A stretch of 22,055 bases of DNA from Hyphomicrobiales bacterium (GTDB lineage Bacteria; Pseudomonadota; Alphaproteobacteria; Rhizobiales; Afifellaceae), in assembly GCA_013812985.1 (NCBI GenBank), contig JACCSN010000909.1:1-22055 (forward strand), given 5' to 3'. Under the pieces are notes generated by a model that worked only from the letters and a program-made list of their open reading frames with translations, did no database searches and was not told the origin of the DNA. Positions within the stretch are counted from its first letter, which is position 1; every line of letters starts with the position of its first letter. Of the stretch, positions 14,907 through 22,055 are shown piece by piece. Both the position numbers and the translations under genes were made by a program.

Positions 14907-16139
14907 TCAGCCTTTCAGCAGCCCGGCTTTCTTCAGCGCCTTTGAAATGATGGCGCCGGGATCGAAAGCGCTTACCTTTTCCGGCTCGGCTGGGCGCGTC
15001 GTGGGACCGCGCCTGCGCGAGAGGGGCACGCTTGGCCTCGCTGGCGGGCGCTCGGTCGCGCCGGCGCCAACGCCTGACACTTTGCCCGGTTCAGAAGGGC
15101 GCGTCGCGTCCCGGGTCGCCCGTGCGGCCTTGGCGGCTGTTGGATCGATCAATCCCCAGAACGTCGCGATGCGATAGCTGGATGAGATTCCCGCTTCCAG
15201 AATGAACGGGCCGGCGGTCCCGGTCTCCCCGTCGGCGGATCCCGCCTTAATCGGCGTGCCGTGCGCCATTCCGGTGATCGTGAAGGATTCCACCAGCGCT
15301 TCGCCGGAAGCATCGCGCCAAACCCGGTGCGGATAGCCGTCCACCTTGTCCTCAAGCGACGGCTTTCCGCCGACGTCGTGGATGTCCGTCCATTGCTTCA
15401 CCAGCTCATCGGCGTTGACCGGCTGAACCGTCGAGTCGGAGCTGCCGTGCCAGATCGAGACCTTCGGCCAGGGTCCCGCATGCGGCGACGCGCGTCTGAC
15501 CAGATCGCCCCAGCTCTTGGCCGGGTGGCTCTTGCCCTGGAACATGGATTCCAACGCTTCCGGCAAAGTGCCGGCGGTCCCATAAGGCAGGCCGGCGATG
15601 ATCGCGCCGCCGGCGAAAACCTCCGGATAGGTCGCCAGCATCACGGCGGTCATCGCCCCGCCGGCGGAAAGCCCGGTAACGAAGGCACGGCTGCGATCCA
15701 GCTGATGCTCATCGACGATTCGCTCGATCATCTGCCGGATGGACAGCGCCTCGCCGCTGTCGCGATGGATGTCCTGCGGCACGAACCAGTTGAAACAGGT
15801 ATTGGCGTTGTTGGCGCGCTGCTGTTCGGGCAGGAGCAGGGCGAAGCCATAGCGGTCGGCCAGCGTCGACCAGCCGGCGCCCGAATCGTAGCCATCCGCC
15901 GTCTGCGTGCAGCCGTGCAGCACTACGACCAGCGGCGCGCCGGGTGCGAGCGCGTCGGGCGCATAAGTCCGCATGCGCAAATTGCCGGGATTGGAGCCGA
16001 AGCCGGTCACGTCGCGCAGCCGCCCTGCATCGCGGCTCTGAGCGCCGGACGAGCCGGCTTTGGCCGTGACGTTGATGATCTTGTCGAACTGGCGGCGATA
16101 GCGCGCCAGCTTCTCAGTCGTCTGTTTCAGCCCGGCCAT
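14907..16139 (-). CDS. PHB depolymerase family esterase
   Basis: This 410-residue alpha/beta hydrolase of the PHB-depolymerase/LpqC type should cleave polyhydroxybutyrate, its oligomers or similar esters. The core (about 50-330) has the oxyanion-side VVVLHGCTQT (71-80) and the nucleophile Ser158 in VTGLSAGGAM. Asp235 lies in IWHGSSDSTVQP and His293 in GMAHGTPI. There is no signal peptide; the N-terminus is short and basic (LKQTTEKLARYRRQ), so an intracellular enzyme is likely. After the core comes a Pro/Arg/Thr-rich linker (about 340-390), then a short amphipathic tail (GAIISKALKKAGLLKG). It converges on the transglutaminase gene and diverges from the TVP38 gene. Two PhaR-like motifs (16217-16251) lie 78-112 bases upstream. 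Confidence 0.92.
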   Translation of the reverse strand: MAGLKQTTEKLARYRRQFDKIINVTAKAGSSGAQSRDAGRLRDVTGFGSNPGNLRMRTYAPDALAPGAPLVVVLHGCTQTADGYDSGAGWSTLADRYGFALLLPEQQRANNANTCFNWFVPQDIHRDSGEALSIRQMIERIVDEHQLDRSRAFVTGLSAGGAMTAVMLATYPEVFAGGAIIAGLPYGTAGTLPEALESMFQGKSHPAKSWGDLVRRASPHAGPWPKVSIWHGSSDSTVQPVNADELVKQWTDIHDVGGKPSLEDKVDGYPHRVWRDASGEALVESFTITGMAHGTPIKAGSADGETGTAGPFILEAGISSSYRIATFWGLIDPTAAKAARATRDATRPSEPGKVSGVGAGATERPPARPSVPLSRRRGPTTRPAEPEKVSAFDPGAIISKALKKAGLLKG

Positions 16140-16216
16140 CGGCTCTCCTTGACAGGACCGGGTGAGACGAAAGGCTCACATTCACGACCCGCGTTCAGCC
16201 GAGGTAGGGCGCATCA

Positions 16217-16251
16217 TGCTGCATTGCAATATCAAGTGCTGCACGGCAGCA
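16217..16251. promoter_or_regulatory. Paired TGCTGC motifs, candidate PhaR binding site
   Basis: TGCTGC-ACG-GCAGCA (16237-16251) is a perfect 6-bp inverted repeat containing CTGC-N3-GCAG. A weaker copy, TGCTGC-ATT-GCAATA, starts exactly 20 bp earlier (16217). As I recall, the polyhydroxyalkanoate-responsive repressor PhaR of Paracoccus and Rhodobacter binds TGC-rich sites of this form. The location, between a PHB-type esterase gene and a divergent gene, fits. PhaR itself is not in the window. Confidence 0.5.
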
Positions 16252-16366
16252 TTGCCAGGAGCCGATGGAACCTTGTTCGAGTTGGCGGAGCCGTTGGGGG
16301 GCTGAACTCCCTCCATCTTGCATTCCGCTCTGATGCGGCGCTCATGGCGCCGTGCTGGAAACTGCT

Positions 16367-17080
16367 ATGTTGATCGCCCGTCCCTGTCCCAGACGCCGGC
16401 TCGCCTGGGTCGTCGTCGCCCTGGCGGTCTTAGGGGCGTCCGCACTCATTGCGTTCGCTTTGACAGATCCGCGATCCGGTGCTTGGGATATCGTCGCCCT
16501 CCTCTCCTCGGTCGAGCGGATGGAGGAGGCAATCGCCTCCTGGGGCATCTGGGCGCCCATCGCCTCCATGCTGCTCATGGTGGCGCACTCGTTCCTGCCG
16601 TTCCCAGCCGAAATGCTTGCAGTCGCGAACGGCATGTTGTTCGGCCTGGTCGTTGGAGCGGCGATCACTTGGGCGGGCGCCATGGTGGGCGCGCTGCTGG
16701 CCTTTGGGCTCGCCCGCTGGATGGGCCAGGCCTTCGTGCGTCGCAGGATCGGCGAGGAACGATGGCGCAGGGTTGAATCCTGGATGACCGGCCAGGGTGT
16801 CAAGGCTCTGCTGCTGGCGCGTTTGACGCCGGTGATCTCCTTCAACCTCGTCAATTACGCGGCCGGGCTTGCCGGGGTCGGCTGGTGGACGTTCACCTGG
16901 ACCACAGCCGTCGGCATCCTGCCGATCACCATCGCGAGCGTGCTCGTCGGCAGCCATATGGCGGTGATCCCGTGGCAGTTGTGGATCGCACTGGTCGCCG
17001 GGGTCGCGGGGCTGATGGTCCTGCACTGGCGGTACCGGAACGTGACGAGCGCGGCGGGGACAGCGAAGGACTCAGGGTAG
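16367..17080 (+). CDS. TVP38/TMEM64 family membrane protein
   Basis: This 237-residue inner-membrane protein belongs to the TVP38/TMEM64 (SNARE-associated, DedA-like) family, thought to act in lipid scrambling or membrane homeostasis. It has about five or six hydrophobic segments. The first is near residue 15 (AWVVVALAVLGASALIAFAL). The re-entrant family core is HSFLPFPAEMLAVANGMLFG followed by AAITWAGAMVGALLAFGLAR. The ARLTPVISFNLVNYAAGLAG motif follows in the second half, and the last helix is near the C-terminus (IALVAGVAGLMVLHW). The ATG at 16367 is preferred; GTG at 16352, in frame five codons earlier, has no ribosome binding site. It is divergent from the esterase gene and shares its motif-bearing promoter region. 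Confidence 0.88.
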   Translation: MLIARPCPRRRLAWVVVALAVLGASALIAFALTDPRSGAWDIVALLSSVERMEEAIASWGIWAPIASMLLMVAHSFLPFPAEMLAVANGMLFGLVVGAAITWAGAMVGALLAFGLARWMGQAFVRRRIGEERWRRVESWMTGQGVKALLLARLTPVISFNLVNYAAGLAGVGWWTFTWTTAVGILPITIASVLVGSHMAVIPWQLWIALVAGVAGLMVLHWRYRNVTSAAGTAKDSG

Positions 17081-17304
17081 CGCGCAGGCTTTCACATCAA
17101 TGAGCCTAGCTGCTCAGATGGAACTATTTTTCTCGAGCGATGTCGATAGCCAAGTGGAAGCACCATGCGCGGCGATCTGTAGTCGACTATTCAAAGCGCC
17201 ATCTTCGTTTCGCGCCACGTATTTTTCGGAACAAGAAACGCCCATGTCAGCTTCTCCAAATGTCCCCTTTCAAGCAAAGGTTGGACGAACAAGGAGCATA
17301 TATC

Positions 17305-18282
17305 ATGCGTCAAAGATTATTAGCCGCGGCGGCGTTTGGTGCGCTGTTGACCGCGCCAGCACTTGCCCAGGATGCCGGTGGCGCTGGCATGTTGACATCC
17401 GAGGATCGGGCGGAGTTGGGCAGGGTTTTCGAGCAAGCCGGTTTCACTGATTTCCGTCCTGTGAGCGGCGCCAGCGTCTTTCGCGGAATGGGCGCCGACG
17501 GCCAGGCCGTGTTCATCGCGGTGGCGCCTGACGCCATGAGCGGAGCTGGCGCGATGGCAGGCGCCACAAGCGGCGATACGACCGACACAGCTGGCGGCGG
17601 CATGGAGACGGGGTCCATGGATTCCCAGGTTTTCCAGGCCATGACAGCCGAGGGTCGGACCGTCCTGATCGTAGTTCCACCGGACATGGCGGACATGGGT
17701 ACAGGCGGCGCCGGCATGACTGGCGGCGGCATGGATGCTAGCGGTGCGACAAGCGGCAGCACGACTGGCGGCAGCACGACCGGCGGCGGCAGCACGACTA
17801 GCGGAAGCACCACGACCGGCGGCAGCACCACAACGGACGGCAGCACGGATGCGACGGGCGCCACGAGCGGTTCGACCAGCGGCGCAGCAACGGGCGCCGC
17901 TGCAACGGGCGCCGCTGCAACCGGCGCCACAACGAGCGGCGCCACAACGAGCGGAACGACGGCCACCGGTGCGGCTGGCGTCGAGGAGAGCGGTGAGCAG
18001 AAGCAGAACGACGGCCAGGACCAGGGCTCCGCCACCAGCAGATCCGATGGCAACACTGCCAGCGAGGGGGGTGGCGACGCCAGCGAGACCGGCGGCGGTG
18101 GCGGCGGCGGCGGCACTGACGGCAACACCGCTAGCGAAGGCGGCGGCGATGTCGGTGGCGGCGGCGGCGGTAACAGCGGCGGCGGTTCCGGCGGTAGCGG
18201 TTCCGGCGGCGGCGGCTCGGGCGGCGGCGGCTCGGGCGGCGGCGGTTCCAGCGGTGGCGGTTCCGGCGGTGGTGGCGGCTAA
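17305..18282 (+). CDS. Secreted Gly/Ser/Thr-rich repetitive protein
   Basis: I do not recognise this 325-residue protein. Residues 1-21 are a good signal peptide (RQRLLAAAAFGALLTAPALA, cut before QDAGG). The N-terminal ~110 residues of the mature protein hold two related segments (VFEQAGFTDFRPV...GQAVFIAVAPDAM and VFQAMTAEGRTVLIVVPPDM). From about residue 133 it is low complexity: Gly-Ser-Thr runs, Ala-Thr-Gly runs, a polar stretch with DGNTASEGGGD twice, then a glycine-serine tail with (GGGGS)3 at 301-315. The start at 17305 is chosen over an upstream frame extension (to 17140) because of the signal peptide and AAGGAG 8-9 bases before the ATG. It may be a surface or matrix protein, but that is a guess. 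Its terminator is at 18338. Confidence 0.75.
   Translation: MRQRLLAAAAFGALLTAPALAQDAGGAGMLTSEDRAELGRVFEQAGFTDFRPVSGASVFRGMGADGQAVFIAVAPDAMSGAGAMAGATSGDTTDTAGGGMETGSMDSQVFQAMTAEGRTVLIVVPPDMADMGTGGAGMTGGGMDASGATSGSTTGGSTTGGGSTTSGSTTTGGSTTTDGSTDATGATSGSTSGAATGAAATGAAATGATTSGATTSGTTATGAAGVEESGEQKQNDGQDQGSATSRSDGNTASEGGGDASETGGGGGGGGTDGNTASEGGGDVGGGGGGNSGGGSGGSGSGGGGSGGGGSGGGGSSGGGSGGGGG
17887..17952. repeat. Two 15-bp tandem repeats in the Gly-rich gene
   Basis: GCAACGGGCGCCGCT occurs twice in a row (17887-17901, 17902-17916) with a third diverged copy. It runs into a second 15-bp unit, GGCGCCACAACGAGC, repeated perfectly at 17923-17937 and 17938-17952. Both are in frame and encode Ala-Thr-Gly or Gly-Ala-Thr-Thr-Ser repeats. 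Confidence 0.85.
18205..18249. repeat. 15-bp repeat encoding (Gly4Ser)3
   Basis: GGCGGCGGCGGCTCG is repeated exactly at 18205-18219 and 18220-18234 and with two base changes at 18235-18249. In frame it gives three GGGGS units, at residues 301-315 of the secreted protein. Confidence 0.9.
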
Positions 18283-18337
18283 CGAGCCGGAACGACGGAA
18301 AGGCGTCACCGGTCAGCCGAGCGCCCTTCGCATCGTT

Positions 18338-18362
18338 AGGCCCGCCTTCCTGGCGGGCCTTC
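18338..18362 (+). terminator. Strong hairpin terminator after the Gly-rich gene
   Basis: AGGCCCGCC (18338-18346) pairs perfectly with GGCGGGCCT (18352-18360) around a 5-nt loop. The next bases, TC ACTC, form only a poor T-tract. It lies 56 bases past the Gly-rich gene stop and before the dnaG promoter, which supports separate transcription of the two genes. Confidence 0.75.
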
Positions 18363-18462
18363 ACTCACGGTTAGCCCTGCCGAGCGGACTGTGTTTTCGC
18401 CTTGTTATGGTCTCCTAAATGTGAGGTGCGCGGTCCGACCGTTGCGGCATCACGCGCCCACC

Positions 18463-18494
18463 TTGAACGAGCGGTGATTCTAACCGCATATAAG
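18463..18494 (+). promoter_or_regulatory. Predicted promoter of dnaG
   Basis: TTGAAC (18463-18468) is followed after 18 bases by CATATA, within CATATAAG (18487-18494). Transcription would start near 18500, about 20 bases before the dnaG ATG. Spacing is slightly long or the -10 imperfect, depending on register. Confidence 0.45.
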
Positions 18495-18520
18495 GGAAAG
18501 GATTCCTGGCCGAAAAACCG

Positions 18521-20443
18521 ATGCGCTTTTCGCCTCATTTCCTCGACGACATTCGCGCCCGCATCACGATTTCGCAGGTGGTCGGTCGGCGGGTCTCCTG
18601 GGACAAGCGGAAGTCCAATCCCGGCCGCGGCGATTTCTGGGCCTGCTGCCCGTTCCATGGCGAGAAGTCGCCCTCCTTCCACGCCGAGGATCGCAAGGGC
18701 CGCTACCATTGCTTCGGCTGCGGCGTGTCCGGCGACCATTTCACCTTTCTCGTCGAGCAGGAGGGACTGACCTTCCCGGACGCCGTCGCCCAGCTCGCGG
18801 CGGAGGCCGGCATCCCGCTGCCGGAGCGCGATCCCGAATTGGAGAAACGCGAGGAACAGCGCGCCAGCCTCCATGACGTGCTGGAGAAGGCGGCTCGGTT
18901 CTTCGAAGCCGCGCTGCAGAGCGCCGACGGCGGCAAGGCCCGCGCCTATCTTCGCGAACGCGGCCTCGCGCCGGAGATCCAGAACCGCTTCCGCATCGGC
19001 TACGCGCCGGCGAGCCGCAACGCGCTGAAGGAGCACCTGGCGAATGCCGGCATTTCCCAGGAGCAGATGATCGAGGCCGGGCTTCTCGTCGCCGGCGAGG
19101 ACATTCCCGTCTCCTACGACCGTTTCCGCGACAGGATCATGTTCCCGATCACCGATTTCCGCGGCCGCATCATCGCCTTCGGCGGGCGGGCGCTCAGCCC
19201 CGACGCGCAGGCCAAATATCTGAACTCGCCGGAGACGGCGCTCTTCCACAAGAGCCACGTCCTCTTCAACGGCCAGGCGGCGCGCGCCGCCGTGCGAAAA
19301 GGCGGCCATGTCGTAGCGGTGGAGGGCTATATCGACGTCATCGCCTGCGTGGCGGCCGGCTTCGAAGCCACCGTCGCCCCGCTCGGCACCGCGCTGACCG
19401 AGGACCAGCTCCGGCTGCTCTGGCAGATGGCCGACGAGCCGATCCTCTGCTTTGACGGCGACGAGGCTGGGCTGAAGGCCGCGTTTCGCGCCATCGACGT
19501 GGCGCTGCTGCTGCTCAAACCCGGCAAGAGCCTGAAATTCGCCCTGCTGCCGGAGGGCCAGGATCCGGACGACCTCGTTCGCCAACAGGGCCCGGAAGCG
19601 TTCCGGGGCGTGCTCGCCGCGGCGAAGCCGCTGGTCGACGCACTTGTGATGCGGGAGGCTCGCGGCGTCGATCTCTCCACCCCGGAACGCCGCGCCGGGC
19701 TGGAGCAGTCGCTCAGGGCCGCCGTGGCGACGATCGGCGATACGGATGTCCGTCGGCACTATGACGTGGCCATTCGCGAACGCGTGGCCAAGCACTTTGG
19801 CGGCAGCCCGAATCCGCGCCGTAGATTTGAGCCGCGCCGCGATTGGGGGCAGCGCGGCAAGTTCACCGCGGAACCCGCAGGTCCGTCGCCGAGTCTCCTG
19901 GCGAATGCGCTTGTCCAGGCCGGCGGACGCGCAAAATCCGCCGGAACTCCGCTCGGCGATGCCGTCCTTCTCGGCATCGTAATCCTGCACCCTGAAATCG
20001 GGCTGGAACGCCTGGAAGCGCTCGCCGACAGCCGTTTCTCCGGTGCGGCGAGCCAGGCGCTTGCGGGTTCCCTCGCCATGATCCTTGCGGAACAACCGGA
20101 TCTCGCGCCGGCCGAAATGCAGGCGGCGCTTGAAAAGGCCGGCCATGCGGATGCGCTCGGCGCGATCCTGGAGAAGCTCCGCCGATCCGGCCTCGCCAAT
20201 CTCGTCCACATCGACGCGGAGCGAGCCGCCGCCATCTGGGACGACGCGGCCCACTTGCGCCTCCGCGCCGGAACGTTATCTATCGAGCATCAGGCAGCCG
20301 CGACAGCGCTCGGGCGCGACACGAGCAATCTTAGCCTCAGTCGGCTGCGGGATATCCAGGAGCAAGTGAGCCGCAGCCTCCGTCCGGACGAGCAAAACGA
20401 GACGGGGACGGCGGTGATCGTGCATCCATTCAAGGGGCGCTGA
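18521..20443 (+). CDS. dnaG: DNA primase
   Basis: DnaG synthesises RNA primers for chromosome replication at the fork with DnaB helicase. The 640-residue protein has the N-terminal CHC2 zinc-binding domain with Cys43, His46, Cys64 and Cys67 (CPFHGEKSPSFH...RYHCFGCG). The catalytic core follows, with RIGYAPASRNAL near 160 and FGGRAL near 223. The TOPRIM domain shows Glu268 (VEGYIDVIA) and Asp312/Asp314 (CFDGDEAG). A variable C-terminal helicase-binding region runs about 430-640. Length fits alphaproteobacterial DnaG. The ATG at 18521 begins MRFSPHFLDDIRARI as expected; the ribosome binding site is weak. It has its own predicted promoter (18463) and a possible terminator before rpoD, so the pair need not be a single operon. 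Confidence 0.98.
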   Translation: MRFSPHFLDDIRARITISQVVGRRVSWDKRKSNPGRGDFWACCPFHGEKSPSFHAEDRKGRYHCFGCGVSGDHFTFLVEQEGLTFPDAVAQLAAEAGIPLPERDPELEKREEQRASLHDVLEKAARFFEAALQSADGGKARAYLRERGLAPEIQNRFRIGYAPASRNALKEHLANAGISQEQMIEAGLLVAGEDIPVSYDRFRDRIMFPITDFRGRIIAFGGRALSPDAQAKYLNSPETALFHKSHVLFNGQAARAAVRKGGHVVAVEGYIDVIACVAAGFEATVAPLGTALTEDQLRLLWQMADEPILCFDGDEAGLKAAFRAIDVALLLLKPGKSLKFALLPEGQDPDDLVRQQGPEAFRGVLAAAKPLVDALVMREARGVDLSTPERRAGLEQSLRAAVATIGDTDVRRHYDVAIRERVAKHFGGSPNPRRRFEPRRDWGQRGKFTAEPAGPSPSLLANALVQAGGRAKSAGTPLGDAVLLGIVILHPEIGLERLEALADSRFSGAASQALAGSLAMILAEQPDLAPAEMQAALEKAGHADALGAILEKLRRSGLANLVHIDAERAAAIWDDAAHLRLRAGTLSIEHQAAATALGRDTSNLSLSRLRDIQEQVSRSLRPDEQNETGTAVIVHPFKGR

Positions 20444-20478
20444 CCGCCGGTTGCCGAACCGGGCGGCTCGGCGCTTTT
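20444..20478 (+). terminator. Possible terminator or attenuator between dnaG and rpoD
   Basis: Starting directly after the dnaG stop, CCGCCGGTT (20444-20452) pairs with AACCGGGCGG (20457-20466) with one bulged G and a 4-nt loop. An alternative stem, GCCGA with TCGGC (20453-20457, 20468-20472), ends two bases before TTTT at 20475-20478. The two folds exclude each other, as in an attenuator, but this could be chance in GC-rich DNA. Confidence 0.45.
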
Positions 20479-20566
20479 GGCAGTGGCGAGATACAGAGCG
20501 CAGGTTCTAGGTTAAGGCGGTCGTAACAAGGCTCCCTTAAGTCCTAGCACGCTCCTCTCAAAATGG

Positions 20567-20594
20567 CGCAGCCGACGGCGCGAGGGCTGCGGAG
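20567..20594 (+). promoter_or_regulatory. Hairpin touching the rpoD ribosome binding site
   Basis: CGCAGCC (20567-20573) pairs with GGCTGCG (20585-20591) around an 11-nt loop. Its last G is the first base of the GGAG (20591-20594) that serves as the likely Shine-Dalgarno for rpoD at 20605. Folding could limit ribosome access. Confidence 0.35.
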
Positions 20595-20604
20595 AACCGA
20601 TCAG

Positions 20605-22055
<1,451 letters not shown>

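Noticed and set aside
16267..16295. GGAAC ... CGTT, resembling an EcfG general-stress promoter before the TVP38 gene
   Set aside because: The spacing is 20 bases, longer than the usual 16-18, so I do not call it a promoter.
17310..18309. Two long minus-strand frames (272 and 329 codons) opposite the Gly-rich gene
   Set aside because: The repeats lack stop codons in several frames; the plus strand alone has a signal peptide, a ribosome binding site and a terminator in the right place.
18371..20254. A 627-codon open frame on the minus strand opposite dnaG
   Set aside because: dnaG is full-length with all catalytic residues on the other strand; the reverse frame is a by-product of GC-rich codon use.
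20512..20527. TTAA-N7-GTAAC upstream of rpoD, resembling a CtrA site (TTAA-N7-TTAAC)
   Set aside because: It has one mismatch in the second half, and a match this short is expected by chance.

Overview
The window is high-GC DNA carrying typical alphaproteobacterial housekeeping genes: divided carA and carB, greA directly downstream of carB, yqeY divergent from carA, and dnaG followed by rpoD. Protein sequences and G/C-rich codon use suggest Hyphomicrobiales or a close relative, but I cannot name a genus from sequence alone.

Layout. Positions 1-1037 hold a short hairpin and a minus-strand DUF1186/SEC-C protein. Glycerol kinase (glpK, 1190-2707, +) stands alone without glpF or glpD. Then come greA (2759-3235, -) and carB (3323-6589, -), read carB to greA. 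A small XRE-type regulator (6744-7046, -) diverges from a zinc metallopeptidase of the YpfJ family and a DUF2937 membrane protein (7233-8681, +). An exported 5'-nucleotidase-like phosphoesterase (8727-10244, -) lies downstream of an orphan HicB-like gene (10288-10473, -). carA (10555-11757, -) and yqeY (11899-12348, +) share a divergent promoter region.

From about 12354 to 18300 accessory genes separate yqeY from dnaG. First is a patch of visibly lower GC (about 50-57% in sampled lines against 65-78% around it) with a GrlR-like protein overlapping a DUF6680-like membrane-anchored protein. Next are a stand-alone HTH regulator, a cytoplasmic transglutaminase-like protein, a PHB-depolymerase-family esterase divergent from a TVP38/TMEM64 membrane protein, and a secreted Gly/Ser/Thr-rich protein ending in a natural (Gly4Ser)3 run. 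A strong hairpin terminator at 18338-18360 closes this block. dnaG (18521-20443) and the first 483 codons of rpoD (20605 to the window end) finish the window.

Functional links. CarA and CarB form carbamoyl-phosphate synthetase, feeding arginine and pyrimidine synthesis. GreA, RpoD and DnaG serve transcription and replication. The most interesting regulatory sign is a pair of TGCTGC-type motifs 20 bp apart, one a perfect CTGC-N3-GCAG palindrome, between the esterase and TVP38 genes. It resembles the reported DNA target of the polyhydroxyalkanoate regulator PhaR and fits a gene for polymer breakdown. I found no tRNA, rRNA, CRISPR array or insertion sequence, and no clear candidate for a wholly new multi-gene system. 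The low-GC GrlR/DUF6680 pair and the Gly-rich secreted protein are the least explained parts. No stretch longer than 300 bases is without a gene.
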